Shown here piece after piece: positions 41,072-49,713 of a DNA stretch of 64,000 nucleotides. Position 1 is the first letter of the stretch, and every line of letters starts with the position of its first letter. The position numbers and the translations under genes are program-made. The stretch is from DASYTH01 sp045806965 (GTDB lineage: Bacteria > Actinomycetota > Actinomycetes > Mycobacteriales > Pseudonocardiaceae), in the NCBI GenBank assembly GCA_045806965.1, contig JBJMIG010000017.1, positions 11,365-75,364 on the forward strand. Reading direction: 5' to 3'. The notes beneath the pieces were generated by a model. That model saw nothing but the letters and a program-made list of their open reading frames with translations, did not search any database and had not been told where the DNA came from.

Positions 41072-42070
41072 TTATTCCGGGATCGACCGGGCCAGCGCCG
41101 GGACGATCGCGCCGATCTCGGCGGCGGCCGCCGGGCCGTAGGCGCCCTCGACCCGGGTGATGATCTCGGTCGGGTCGTACACCCATTCCTGGGTGCCGAT
41201 CGTCTCCAGCACGATGACCGCGATGCAGGAGCCGAGCTGGGCGGAGCGCTCCAGGGTCAGCCCCTTGGTGACGCCGGCCAGGAAGCCCGCGCGGAAGCCG
41301 TCGCCGACGCCGGTCGGGTCGGCCTTGACTCGCTCGGGCACGGCGCTGACGTGCACGGTGTGCCCGTCCGGCCAGACGATCTCCGCGCCCTTGTCGCCGA
41401 GGGTGGTGATCCGCAGGCTGATCCGGCTCATCACCTCGGCCTCGGACCAGCCGGTCTTGCGGCGCAACAGCTCCCACTCGTAGTCGTTGGAGAACAGGTA
41501 GGTCGCGCCGGTCACGAACGACCTGATCTGCTCGCCGTCCAGCCTGGCCAGCTGCTGCGAGGGGTCCACCGCGAACGGGTAGCCGCGCTGCCGGCACTCC
41601 TCGGCGTGCCTGAGCATGCCGGCCGGGTCGTCCGGAGTGATCAGCACCAGCTCACAGTGGCCCGCCTTGGTCACCACCGGCTCGAGCTCGATCAGCCGGG
41701 CCTCGGCCATCGCGCCGGCATAGAACGAGGCGATCTGACACATGTCATCGTCGGTGGTGCAGACGAACCGGGCGGTGTGCGCCACGTCGGAGACCCGTAC
41801 GCCCGAGCAGTTCACCCCGTGCCGCTCCAGCCAGGACCGGTAGTCGGCGAAGTCGTCACCCACCGCACCCACCAGATAGGGCCCGCAACCGAGCACCCCC
41901 AGGCCGAAGGCGATGTTCGCGGCGTTGCCACCCCGGCGAACGACCAGGTCATCGACCAGGAAGCTGAGGGAGACCCGGTGCAGCTGTTCGGCGACGAGCT
42001 GGTCGGCGAACCGCCCGGGAAAGTGCATCAGATGATCGGAGGCAATGCTCCCGGTAACTGCGACAGGCAC
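41072..42070 (-). CDS. adoK: PfkB-family adenosine kinase
   Basis: 332 residues from GTG 42070, chosen to match M. tuberculosis AdoK (M-T-I-A-V-T-G-S; here M-P-V-A-V-T-G-S). GTG 42082 is an alternative. It has ribokinase features: G-G-x-A-x-N near residue 50, P-S-Q-Q-L-A-R-L, and D-P-T-G-V-G-D-G-F with the catalytic aspartate. It should phosphorylate adenosine for purine salvage. Confidence 0.92.
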   Translation of the reverse strand: MPVAVTGSIASDHLMHFPGRFADQLVAEQLHRVSLSFLVDDLVVRRGGNAANIAFGLGVLGCGPYLVGAVGDDFADYRSWLERHGVNCSGVRVSDVAHTARFVCTTDDDMCQIASFYAGAMAEARLIELEPVVTKAGHCELVLITPDDPAGMLRHAEECRQRGYPFAVDPSQQLARLDGEQIRSFVTGATYLFSNDYEWELLRRKTGWSEAEVMSRISLRITTLGDKGAEIVWPDGHTVHVSAVPERVKADPTGVGDGFRAGFLAGVTKGLTLERSAQLGSCIAVIVLETIGTQEWVYDPTEIITRVEGAYGPAAAAEIGAIVPALARSIPE

Positions 42071-42115
42071 GAGAGCCGACACTACCCGGTGCAAAGCAAC
42101 GGGCGAGGGTGGGGG

Positions 42116-42314
42116 ATACAGCGGAATGTCACCTTCCGCGTCGAGAACCGCATGAAGGTGACCTTGCGCTCTACGGGCCGACGCGCTCCGAAGCCGGGTG
42201 AGCCGGCTCAGCGGGCGCGCGCCGCGCGAGCGAGCGCGAAAGATACAGCGGAATGTCACCTTGCGCGTCGAGAACCGCATAAAGGTGACATTGCGCTCTA
42301 TACCCGGACGCGCT
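42116..42314. repeat. Two 72-bp copies of an AAGGTGACATT stem-loop repeat
   Basis: Copies at 42116-42187 and 42243-42314 are nearly identical (ATACAGCGGAATGTCACCTT at the left end, GACGCGCT at the right). Each carries arms AATGTCACCTT and AAGGTGACATT (perfect in the second copy, one mismatch in the first) about 19 bases apart. The region between adoK and erpA holds no gene. The same arms recur at 52414-52454. Confidence 0.85.
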
Positions 42315-42348
42315 GCGCTCTATGCCCTGACGAGTGAGCGCGGAAGAC

Positions 42349-42708
42349 TCAGTGGAAGGAGTCCCCGCAGGCGCACGAACCACCGGCGTTGGGGTTGTCG
42401 ATGGTGAAGCCCTGCTTCTCGATCGAGTCAACGAAGTCGATGGTGGCGCCCTGCACGTACGGCGCGCTCATCCGGTCGACCGCAACCCGCAGACCGTTGA
42501 AGTCCCGGAACATGTCGCCATCGAGCGTGCGCTCGTCGAAGAAGAGCTGGTAGCGCAGGCCCGCGCAACCACCGGGCTGGACGGCGATGCGCAGATGCAT
42601 GTCGTCGCGGCCCTCCTGGTCGAGCAGCGCCTTGGCCTTGCTGGCGGCCGTTTCGGTCAGCTCGACACCATGGGTGGCCGTCTCGGTGTGCTCTGGCGCG
42701 GCGGTCAT
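42349..42708 (-). CDS. erpA: Iron-sulfur cluster insertion protein (HesB/IscA family)
   Basis: 119 residues from ATG 42708 with GGGAGAG upstream. The three conserved cysteines appear as G-G-C-A-G-L and S-C-A-C-G near the C-terminus. It delivers iron-sulfur clusters to target enzymes; LipA, QcrA and other cluster proteins encoded in this window are plausible clients. It matches Rv2204c. Confidence 0.93.
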   Translation of the reverse strand: MTAAPEHTETATHGVELTETAASKAKALLDQEGRDDMHLRIAVQPGGCAGLRYQLFFDERTLDGDMFRDFNGLRVAVDRMSAPYVQGATIDFVDSIEKQGFTIDNPNAGGSCACGDSFH

Positions 42709-42827
42709 GTCTCTCCCTTGCATAGCTGCTACCCAAACCACACAACCGGGGTTGCCGGCGGTTTGTTCCATGGTGACACATCCGCGCGAGCCGGGTGTCC
42801 AACGCCGCTGGGGCGTCGGCTACCGCC

Positions 42828-43937
42828 TCATCCGCCCCATTGCCGGGCCACGTTCTCGGCCAGCGCGGCGAGCGTGCCGGCCGGGTCGGCGAGCGAGGCG
42901 TGCACCGAGCCGGCGTGCTCGGCGACCGCGTAGGCCCGCTCCACCCCGGCCGCGGCGGCCTGTCGCCGCCCGACGCTGACCTGCCCGGCCAGCACCACGC
43001 AGGGCAGCCCGCGCTCGGCCGCCGCGCCGGCCACGCTGGTCACCAGTTTGCCGCGCAGCGACTGCCAGTCGAAGCTGCCCTCGCCGGTGACCACCAGCCC
43101 GACCCCGGCCATCGCCGCGTCCAGGCCGGTCAGCCGGCGCACGATGCCGGCGCCGGACTCCACGGTGGCGCCGAGCGCGAGCAACGCCGCGCCGAGTCCG
43201 CCGGCCGCACCGGCACCGGGCTGGTCGCGCACGTCCCGCCCGGTGGCCTCGGCCAGCACGTCAGCCCATCGGGTCAGGCTCCGCTCCAGCCGGCGCACGG
43301 TCAGCTCGTCGGCGCCCTTCTGCGGGCCGAAGGTGCGGGCCGCGCCGTGTTCGCCGAGCAGCGGGTTCTCCACGTCGGACGCGGCCACCAGCCGGACCGC
43401 GCCCAGCTCGGGCCGGGCGGACAGTCGCACGCAGTCGACCAGCGGCCCGCCACCCGGCGGCAGCGGCTCTCCCCCGGCGTCCAGCGGGACCGCGCCGAGT
43501 GCCCTGAGCAGGCCGGCGCCGCCGTCGGTGCTGGCCGACCCGCCCAGTCCGACCACGATGGTGCGGCTCCTCGCGTCCCTGGCCGCCGCCACGAGCTCAC
43601 CGACCCCGGTGGTGTCGGCCGCCACCGGGCGGCGCTCGGCCGGGGGTACCAGGTGCAACCCGCAGGCCTGGGCGCACTCGACGTAGCCGGCACCGTCGTG
43701 ATCCAGCCAGACCGCGTCCACCGGCCGGCCGAGCGGACCGGCGACCGAGGCGGACCGCAGCTCGCCGCCGAGCGCGTTGTGCAGTACCTCGACGAACCCC
43801 GGGCCGCCATCGGCGAGCGGGCGCAGCACCAGCTCGTCATCCGGCGCGCCGGACCGCCATCCCGCCGCGATGGCCTCGGCCACCTCGGTGGCGCCGAGCG
43901 TGCCGCCGAAGCAGTCGGGGGCGATCAAGACCCGCAC
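42828..43937 (-). CDS. Glycerate kinase
   Basis: 369 residues from GTG 43937. Family motifs are A-P-D-C-F-G-G-T-L (normally D-S-F-K-G-T-L), L-A-D-G-G-P-G, G-L-G-G-S-A-S-T-D-G-G-A-G, and P-G-A-G-A-A-G-G-L-G. It phosphorylates glycerate. It corresponds to Rv2205c and is divergent from the DUF3043 gene with 38 bp between starts. Confidence 0.9.
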   Translation of the reverse strand: MRVLIAPDCFGGTLGATEVAEAIAAGWRSGAPDDELVLRPLADGGPGFVEVLHNALGGELRSASVAGPLGRPVDAVWLDHDGAGYVECAQACGLHLVPPAERRPVAADTTGVGELVAAARDARSRTIVVGLGGSASTDGGAGLLRALGAVPLDAGGEPLPPGGGPLVDCVRLSARPELGAVRLVAASDVENPLLGEHGAARTFGPQKGADELTVRRLERSLTRWADVLAEATGRDVRDQPGAGAAGGLGAALLALGATVESGAGIVRRLTGLDAAMAGVGLVVTGEGSFDWQSLRGKLVTSVAGAAAERGLPCVVLAGQVSVGRRQAAAAGVERAYAVAEHAGSVHASLADPAGTLAALAENVARQWGG

Positions 43938-43975
43938 CAGAGGAGCGTAACGGCTGTTGTCCTACCCTTGACGAC

Positions 43976-44626
43976 GTGAGGTTCCTGCGCCGCAACGCCG
44001 CCACCGCGAGCTCCCCCGCCGTCGACGACACCGACGGCGGCGAGGACGCCGGCGCGGTCAAGGGCCACACCCCGGGCAAGGGCCGGCCGACCCCCAAGCG
44101 ACGCGAGGCCGAGGGCCGCAGGCGCGGTCCCGTGCCGGCCCCGCCGCGCACCACCCGCGAGGCCATGCGCCGCTCGCGGGGCAACAAGGAGGAGCGCAAG
44201 GAGCTCGCGGCCAAGCGCAGGGAGATCCGGACCAGCCAGCGGCAGCGGATGATGGCCGGCGACGAGCAGTACCTGCCGGCGCGCGACCGCGGCCCGGTCA
44301 AGGGCTACGTGCGCAACCTGGTCGACTCCCGGCGCAGTCTGCTCGGCCTGTTCATGCCCTTGGCCATCGTGGTGTTCGTCGCGCTGCTCGCACCCAACCG
44401 CGCCCTACAGAGCTACGCCACGCTGTTCTGCCTGGTGCTGCTGCTCGCCATGGTGCTCGAGGGCATGCTGAACGGTCGCCGCTACACCCGGTTGGCCAGG
44501 GCGAAGTTCCCCAAGGAGAGCTTCACCGGGCTGTCCGTCGGGTGGTACGCGTTCATCCGCGCCTCGCAGATCCGCCGGCTGCGCATCCCGAAGCCGCGGG
44601 TGCAACCCGGCGACAAGGTCACCTGA
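43976..44626 (+). CDS. DUF3043 membrane protein
   Basis: 216 residues from GTG 43976. The first 110 residues are basic and disordered with K-G-K/T-P-K-R-R motifs; two transmembrane helices at about 122-162 and a cytoplasmic C-terminal segment follow. This is the actinobacterial DUF3043 family and matches Rv2206 in position. No function is known. Confidence 0.87.
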   Translation: MRFLRRNAATASSPAVDDTDGGEDAGAVKGHTPGKGRPTPKRREAEGRRRGPVPAPPRTTREAMRRSRGNKEERKELAAKRREIRTSQRQRMMAGDEQYLPARDRGPVKGYVRNLVDSRRSLLGLFMPLAIVVFVALLAPNRALQSYATLFCLVLLLAMVLEGMLNGRRYTRLARAKFPKESFTGLSVGWYAFIRASQIRRLRIPKPRVQPGDKVT

Positions 44627-44636
44627 TCTCGGCTAA

Positions 44637-44663
44637 TTAGTCTGGCGAATGAACTCCGACTAA
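44637..44663. promoter_or_regulatory. Inverted repeat upstream of the aldo-keto reductase gene
   Basis: TTAGTC (44637-44642) and GACTAA (44658-44663) are perfect inverted repeats 15 bases apart, centred about 24 bases before the ATG. The surroundings are locally A/T-rich. It could be an operator; no regulator gene is adjacent. Confidence 0.35.
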
Positions 44664-44673
44664 CGTTTGACGC

Positions 44674-45654
44674 ATGGAGTTTCGTCGACTCGGCCGCAGC
44701 GGCCTGTCCATCAGTGAGATCTCGTACGGCAACTGGATCACCCACGGATCCCAGGTCGAGGAGGAGCAGGCGCACGCCTGCGTGCGGGCCGCGCTGGAAG
44801 CGGGCATCACCACCTTCGACACGGCCGACGTCTACGCCAACACCAAGGCGGAGTCGGTACTTGGTCGGGCACTCGCCGGCCAGCGCCGAGAGAGCCTGGA
44901 GATCTTCACCAAGGTGTTCTGGCCGACCGGGCCGGGCGGCCCCAACGACCGCGGGCTCGGGCGCAAGCACATCATCGAGTCGGCCAACGCCTCGCTCAAG
45001 CGGCTGCAAACCGACTATGTCGACCTGTACCAGGCGCACCGGTTCGACCGGACCACGCCGCTCGAGGAGACCATGCTCGCCTTCGCCGACCTGGTCCGGG
45101 CCGGAAAGGTGCTCTACATCGGCGTTTCCGAGTGGAGCGCCGAGCAGATCGTGCGGGGCGCGGCCCTGGCCAGGGAGCTCAACGTGCCGTTCATCTCCAA
45201 CCAGCCGCAGTACTCGATGCTGTGGCGGGTGATCGAGGCGCAGGTCGTGCCGACGTGCGAGCAGGAGGGGATGAGCCAGATCGTCTGGTCACCGATCGCG
45301 CAGGGCGTGCTCACCGGCAAGTACCTGCCCGGCCAGGCCCCCCCGGCCGGGTCGCGGGCCACCGACGAGTCCGGCAAGAACTTCATCGCCCGGTTCCTCA
45401 AGGACGAGGTACTGGAGAAGGTTCAGCAACTCAAGCCGCTCGCGGACAGCTGCGGGCTGACCATGGCTCAGCTCGCGGTGGCCTGGGTGCTGCAGAATCC
45501 CAACGTCGCGTCCGCGATCATCGGCGCCACCCGGCCGAAGCAGGTCGTCGAGAACGTCAAGGCGGCCGGCGTGAAGCTCGACGCCGAGGTGCTCACCCAG
45601 ATCGACAAGGTGCTCAACGGCATCATCGAGTACAACCCGGCGTTGTCGGGTTAG
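44674..45654 (+). CDS. Aldo-keto reductase
   Basis: 326 residues from ATG 44674. An NADPH-dependent barrel enzyme. The catalytic tetrad is visible: Asp and Tyr in F-D-T-A-D-V-Y, Lys in I-F-T-K-V-F-W, and His in Y-Q-A-H-R-F-D. The C-terminal I-I-G-A-T-R-P motif binds the cofactor. The sequence is nearest the Kv-beta/YghZ subgroup. The substrate is unknown. The stop overlaps the convergent small gene by 4 bp. Confidence 0.92.
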   Translation: MEFRRLGRSGLSISEISYGNWITHGSQVEEEQAHACVRAALEAGITTFDTADVYANTKAESVLGRALAGQRRESLEIFTKVFWPTGPGGPNDRGLGRKHIIESANASLKRLQTDYVDLYQAHRFDRTTPLEETMLAFADLVRAGKVLYIGVSEWSAEQIVRGAALARELNVPFISNQPQYSMLWRVIEAQVVPTCEQEGMSQIVWSPIAQGVLTGKYLPGQAPPAGSRATDESGKNFIARFLKDEVLEKVQQLKPLADSCGLTMAQLAVAWVLQNPNVASAIIGATRPKQVVENVKAAGVKLDAEVLTQIDKVLNGIIEYNPALSG

Positions 45655-45881
45655 CCGCTCGTCGGGTTCAGGCCCATCGGCCCGTAGATCACCTCGGCGC
45701 TGCGGAGCAGAGTGACCTCCTCGATGCCGCCGTCGAGCAGGTCCGGCCAGTTCGCACTGAGCCATTCCTCGGCCGTGTTCCGGTCCGCGAAGGTCAGCTC
45801 CGGGCCGGGCACGTCGCAGCCCAAGCCGTCCGCGTACTGCCACCGGAACTCGCCGGTGTCCACGGTGTCCCCTGTGCCCAT
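45651..45881 (-). CDS. Small conserved actinobacterial protein
   Basis: 76 residues from ATG 45881; longer in-frame readings run antisense to cobU and are unlikely. An acidic protein with W-Q-Y-A-D-G, E-E-W-L-S-A-N-W, and V-I-Y-G-P-M-G-L motifs, resembling small single-domain actinobacterial proteins of unknown role. It is divergent from cobU with a 24-bp gap. Confidence 0.75.
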   Translation of the reverse strand: MGTGDTVDTGEFRWQYADGLGCDVPGPELTFADRNTAEEWLSANWPDLLDGGIEEVTLLRSAEVIYGPMGLNPTSG

Positions 45882-45905
45882 GGCGGACCACGGTAACGTG
45901 CCGCT

Positions 45906-46436
45906 GTGCGACGGACCCTGGTGCTCGGTGGCGCGCGGTCCGGCAAGTCCGCGCACGCCGAGGGCCTGCTCGGCGCCGGCCCGGCCACCTACGTGGCGAC
46001 CGGGCGGCGGGATCCGGCGGACGCCGAGTGGTCGGCCCGGATCACCGCGCACCTGGCCCGCCGTCCGCCCGCCTGGCGCACCGTCGAGTCCGACGTGGTC
46101 GAGGTGCTGCGCGGGGCCACACTGGGCGATCCGCCGATTCTGGTCGACGACCTGGCCACCTGGCTGACCGGCGTGTTGGACGACACGGGTGGCTGGGCCG
46201 GCGAGCCGGACGGGGCCAGGGCGGCGGCCGCGCGGCTGCTGGACGCGATCGAGGCCTGCCCGGTCGAGCTGGTGCTGGTCTCGGCCGAGGTCGGCCTGGG
46301 AGTGGTGCCGGCGACCCACTCTGGCAGGCTCTTTCGAGACGAACTCGGTGTACTCAACGCGGCTGTCGCCGAACACTGCACGAACGTCGTGCTGCTGGTC
46401 GCCGGACTGTCGGTGCACCTGAAACCGGGGAGGTAG
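45906..46436 (+). CDS. cobU: Adenosylcobinamide kinase / cobinamide-phosphate guanylyltransferase
   Basis: 176 residues from GTG 45906. It activates the corrin for attachment of the lower ligand. The P-loop G-G-A-R-S-G-K-S starts at residue 8, and V-D-D-L-A-T-W-L and E-V-G-L-G-V-V-P motifs follow, all typical of CobU. It is the first gene of cobU-cobT-cobS, spaced by 3 and 4 bp. No cobalamin riboswitch is seen in the 24-bp upstream gap. Confidence 0.93.
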   Translation: MRRTLVLGGARSGKSAHAEGLLGAGPATYVATGRRDPADAEWSARITAHLARRPPAWRTVESDVVEVLRGATLGDPPILVDDLATWLTGVLDDTGGWAGEPDGARAAAARLLDAIEACPVELVLVSAEVGLGVVPATHSGRLFRDELGVLNAAVAEHCTNVVLLVAGLSVHLKPGR

Positions 46437-46439
46437 CGC

Positions 46440-47516
46440 GTGGCTGACGAGGCTGACGGGGCCGACGGGGCCGACGGGGGCTTCGCCACCGTGGTGGCGC
46501 CGGACGAGTCGGTCCGCCGGGCCGCGCTCGACCGGCACCGCCAGCTCACCAAGCCGGCCGGCGCGCTCGGCCGGCTCGAAGACTTAGGCGTCTGGATCGC
46601 CGCCTGCCAGGGCCAGTGCCCGCCGACGCCGTTCACCCGGCCCCGGGTCGTGATCTTCGCCGGCGACCACGGCATCGCGGCCAAGGGCGTGTCCGCCTAC
46701 CCGAGCGAGGTCACCGCCCAAATGGTGGCCAACTTCCTGGCCGGCGGCGCGGCGATCAACGTGCTTGCCGAAACCGTCGGCGCGACCGTGCGGGTGGTCG
46801 ACATGTCCGTCGACGCGGACACCCCGGACGAGGTCGCGAAGTACAAGGTGCGGCGCGGGTCCGGCTCGATCGACGTCGAGGACGCGCTGACCGAGGACCT
46901 GGTGGCCGCCGAACTGGCGGCCGGCCGGGCGGTGGCCGACCAGGAGGTCGACGCCGGCGCCGACCTGTTGGTGGCCGGGGACATGGGGATCGGCAACACC
47001 ACGCCGGCCTCGGTCCTGATCGCCGCGCTGACCGGCACGGAGCCGGTGGCCGTGATCGGCCGCGGCAGCGGGATCGACGACGATGCCTGGATGCGCAAGG
47101 CCGCCGCGGTCCGGGACGCGCTGCGCCGGGCCCGGCCGGTCAGCGCGAACCCGGTCGCGCTGCTGCGCACGGTGGCCGGCGCGGACCTGACCGCGATGGC
47201 GGCGTTCCTGGCGCAGGCCGCGGTGCGCCGCACACCGGTGGTGCTGGACGGGCTGATCGCCGGTGCGGCCGCCATGGTCGCCGCCGAGTTGGCGCCGGGC
47301 GCTCGCGACTGGTGGGTGGCCGGGCACCGCTCCGCGGAGCCGGCGCACACCGTCGTGCTCGACCAGCTCGACCTGAAACCGTTGCTGGAGATGGACATGC
47401 GCCTCGGCGAGGGCTCCGGCGCGGCAGCCGCGATCCCGCTGCTCGCGATGGCCGCGCGGGTGCTCGGCGAGATGGCCACGTTCACCGGCGCCGGGGTATC
47501 CGGTCCGGCGGAGTGA
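46440..47516 (+). CDS. cobT: Nicotinate-nucleotide-dimethylbenzimidazole phosphoribosyltransferase
   Basis: 358 residues from GTG 46440. It makes alpha-ribazole phosphate, the lower ligand of cobalamin. The motifs are F-A-G-D-H-G-I-A-A-K-G-V-S, G-D-M-G-I-G-N-T-T, and the C-terminal E-G-S-G-A-A with the catalytic glutamate. A short Asp/Gly-rich N-terminal run (D-G-A-D-G-A-D-G-G) is a local repeat. It matches Rv2207. Confidence 0.94.
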   Translation: MADEADGADGADGGFATVVAPDESVRRAALDRHRQLTKPAGALGRLEDLGVWIAACQGQCPPTPFTRPRVVIFAGDHGIAAKGVSAYPSEVTAQMVANFLAGGAAINVLAETVGATVRVVDMSVDADTPDEVAKYKVRRGSGSIDVEDALTEDLVAAELAAGRAVADQEVDAGADLLVAGDMGIGNTTPASVLIAALTGTEPVAVIGRGSGIDDDAWMRKAAAVRDALRRARPVSANPVALLRTVAGADLTAMAAFLAQAAVRRTPVVLDGLIAGAAAMVAAELAPGARDWWVAGHRSAEPAHTVVLDQLDLKPLLEMDMRLGEGSGAAAAIPLLAMAARVLGEMATFTGAGVSGPAE

Positions 47517-47520
47517 GCCG

Positions 47521-48264
47521 GTGGCCGGGCTGCGGCTGGCGCTGTCCTGGCTGACCGTCCTGCCGGTGCCCGCCGGGCCGGTCGACGCCACGACCGCACG
47601 TGCCGCCATCGCGCTGGCTCCGCTGGTCGGCTTGCTGCTCGGGGGCGTCGCGCTCGGCGCACTGGCCGCCGCGGCCGCGCTCGGCATGCCGGCGCTGCTC
47701 GCAGGGCTGCTCACGGTCGGCCTGCTCGCGCTGCTCACCAGGGGCATGCACCTCGACGGGCTGGCCGACACCGCGGACGGGCTCGGCTGCTACGGCCCGC
47801 CGGAGCGGGCACTGGCCCTGATGCGGGACGGCGGCGCCGGTCCGTTCGCCGTGGTGACGCTCATCGTCGTGCTCGGCGCGCAAGCGGTGGCGCTGGGCAC
47901 GTTGGTCCCAAGTGGACGGTGGGAGGTGGTGCCGCTCGCGCTGGTCGCCGGGCGCGCGGCATTCCCGCTGTGCTGCCGAACCGGGGTACCGGCGGCCCGG
48001 CTCGATGGGCTCGGGGCGCTCGTCGCCGGCTCGCAGCCGTTGGCCGTCGCGGTGGCCTGGTGGCTGGCGCTGGCCGTCGGCGCCGCGTTCGCGGTACCCG
48101 GCCACTGGTGGCTCGGCATCCTCGCGGTCGGACTGGCCGCCGCGACCGTGCTGGCCATGACCGCGCACGTCCGCAAACGCTTCGGCGGCATCACCGGCGA
48201 CGTGCTCGGCGCCGCCGCCGAGCTCGCCACCACGGTGGTGCTGGTGCTGTGCACACTCAGCTGA
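47521..48264 (+). CDS. cobS: Adenosylcobinamide-GDP ribazoletransferase
   Basis: 247 residues from GTG 47521. A polytopic membrane enzyme joining the activated corrin and alpha-ribazole in the last steps of cobalamin assembly. The signature H-L-D-G-L-A-D-T-A-D-G-L is at about residue 78, with several transmembrane helices around it. It matches Rv2208. The last 8 bp overlap the convergent ilvE gene. Confidence 0.93.
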   Translation: MAGLRLALSWLTVLPVPAGPVDATTARAAIALAPLVGLLLGGVALGALAAAAALGMPALLAGLLTVGLLALLTRGMHLDGLADTADGLGCYGPPERALALMRDGGAGPFAVVTLIVVLGAQAVALGTLVPSGRWEVVPLALVAGRAAFPLCCRTGVPAARLDGLGALVAGSQPLAVAVAWWLALAVGAAFAVPGHWWLGILAVGLAAATVLAMTAHVRKRFGGITGDVLGAAAELATTVVLVLCTLS

Positions 48265-49354
48265 GAGCGGTCATCCAGTGGTGCGGATCCGGCGCGGTGC
48301 CGCGCTGGATGGCGGTCAGCGCGGCACGCAGCCGCTTGGTCACCTCGCCGGTGCGCCCGCCGTTGACGGCGAACTCGCCGTCGGCGTACTTCACCGAGCC
48401 GACCGGGGTAATCACGGCCGCGGTACCGCAGGCGAACACCTCGGTCAGTTCACCCGACTCGTTCTTCTTCTCCCACTCGTCCACCGAGATTCGCCGCTCC
48501 TCGACGCCGTAGCCCAGCTCACCGGCGAGCCGCAGCAGCGAGTCGCGGGTGATGCCGGCCAGCAGCGAACCGGACAACTCCGGGGTGACCACCCGCGCGT
48601 CGGCACCGGAGCCGAACACGAAGAACAAGTTCATCCCGCCCATTTCCTCGACCCAGCGCCGCTCCACCGCATCGAGCCAGACCACCTGGTCGCAGCCCTG
48701 CTCGGCGGCCTGTGCCTGGGCGATGAGCGAAGCGGCGTAGTTGCCGGCGAACTTGGCCGCGCCGGTCCCGCCGGGAGCGGCCCGCACGTACTCGTTCGAG
48801 AGCCAGACGCTCACTGGCTTGATCCCGCTGGCGAAGTAGGACCCGGCGGGCGAGGCGATCAGCAGGTACAGGTACTCCCCCGCGGGCCGCACGCCGAGGC
48901 CCTTCTCGGTGGAGAACATGAACGGCCGCAGGTACAGCGACTCCTCGTCCTGCTCGGGCACCCACCGCTCGTCGGCGGCGATGAGCTCACGCAGCGAGGC
49001 CAGGAACAGCTCGTCGGGCAGTTCCGGCATGGCCAGCCGGATCGACGAGCGGCGGAACCGGGCCGCGTTGGCCTCGGGGCGGAAGGACGCGATGGAGCCG
49101 TCCGGCTGGCGGTAGGCCTTGAGCCCCTCGAAGATCGCCTGGCCGTAGTGCAGAACCATGGCCGCCGGATCGAGGGTGACCGGGTGGTACGGCTCGACGG
49201 CGGCGTCGTGCCAACCCTGCGCACGGTTCCAGCGGATCGACACCATGTGGTCGGTGAAGTGCTGGCCGAAACCCGGGTTGGCCAGTACCTCCGCAAGCCG
49301 CTCCGGGGTCACCGGGTTCGGGTGCGGGGCTCTGGTGAACGGGGTGGTGGTCAT
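48257..49354 (-). CDS. ilvE: Branched-chain amino acid aminotransferase
   Basis: 365 residues from ATG 49354. A PLP enzyme converting branched-chain 2-oxoacids to valine, leucine and isoleucine. The PLP lysine lies in G-A-A-K-F-A-G-N-Y-A-A-S-L, and E-E-M-G-G-M-N and G-T-A-A-V-I-T-P-V-G are further class IV motifs. It matches Rv2210c. It is divergent from a small membrane gene over 74 bp. Confidence 0.95.
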   Translation of the reverse strand: MTTTPFTRAPHPNPVTPERLAEVLANPGFGQHFTDHMVSIRWNRAQGWHDAAVEPYHPVTLDPAAMVLHYGQAIFEGLKAYRQPDGSIASFRPEANAARFRRSSIRLAMPELPDELFLASLRELIAADERWVPEQDEESLYLRPFMFSTEKGLGVRPAGEYLYLLIASPAGSYFASGIKPVSVWLSNEYVRAAPGGTGAAKFAGNYAASLIAQAQAAEQGCDQVVWLDAVERRWVEEMGGMNLFFVFGSGADARVVTPELSGSLLAGITRDSLLRLAGELGYGVEERRISVDEWEKKNESGELTEVFACGTAAVITPVGSVKYADGEFAVNGGRTGEVTKRLRAALTAIQRGTAPDPHHWMTALS

Positions 49355-49428
49355 GGGTAGACGGTATCGCTCGTTTCGGCACCGGAAAATCGCCTTCTCG
49401 AGGATCGGACGTCCTATAGTGCTGAACC

Positions 49429-49713
49429 GTGACAGAGTCGAACTCGGTGTCAGCCGGCTGGGGGTCTGACCTCAGGGTGACCGCGGTGGCCGCCATGACC
49501 CCGCTGTTGCCCGGCCTGCTCGTCCTGCTCGGCTACGGCTGGCTCGGCGGGTTCGGCGTCCTGCTCGGGCTCGGCGCCGGTGTCGGGTGGGCGGTCTGGT
49601 GGTACCGCCGCAACGCCAGGAAGTTCTTCCCGAGGGACGTCAACACGGCGGCCTTCGTGATCTCCATCCTGCTGACCGTCGCGGCGCTCGTGCTGATCCT
49701 GGTTGCCACGTAG
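49429..49713 (+). CDS. Small membrane protein
   Basis: 94 residues from GTG 49429. Two or three hydrophobic helices (about 22-55 and 72-93) around a basic loop W-Y-R-R-N-A-R-K-F-F-P-R. A likely -10 element TATAGT lies about 15 bp before the start. No function is recognised. The opposite strand is open across this gene as an extension of the permease gene. Confidence 0.7.
   Translation: MTESNSVSAGWGSDLRVTAVAAMTPLLPGLLVLLGYGWLGGFGVLLGLGAGVGWAVWWYRRNARKFFPRDVNTAAFVISILLTVAALVLILVAT

Noticed and set aside
45882..45905. Cobalamin riboswitch before cobU-cobT-cobS
   Set aside because: The upstream gap is 24 bp and the adjoining gene is on the other strand; no B12-box-like sequence was seen.
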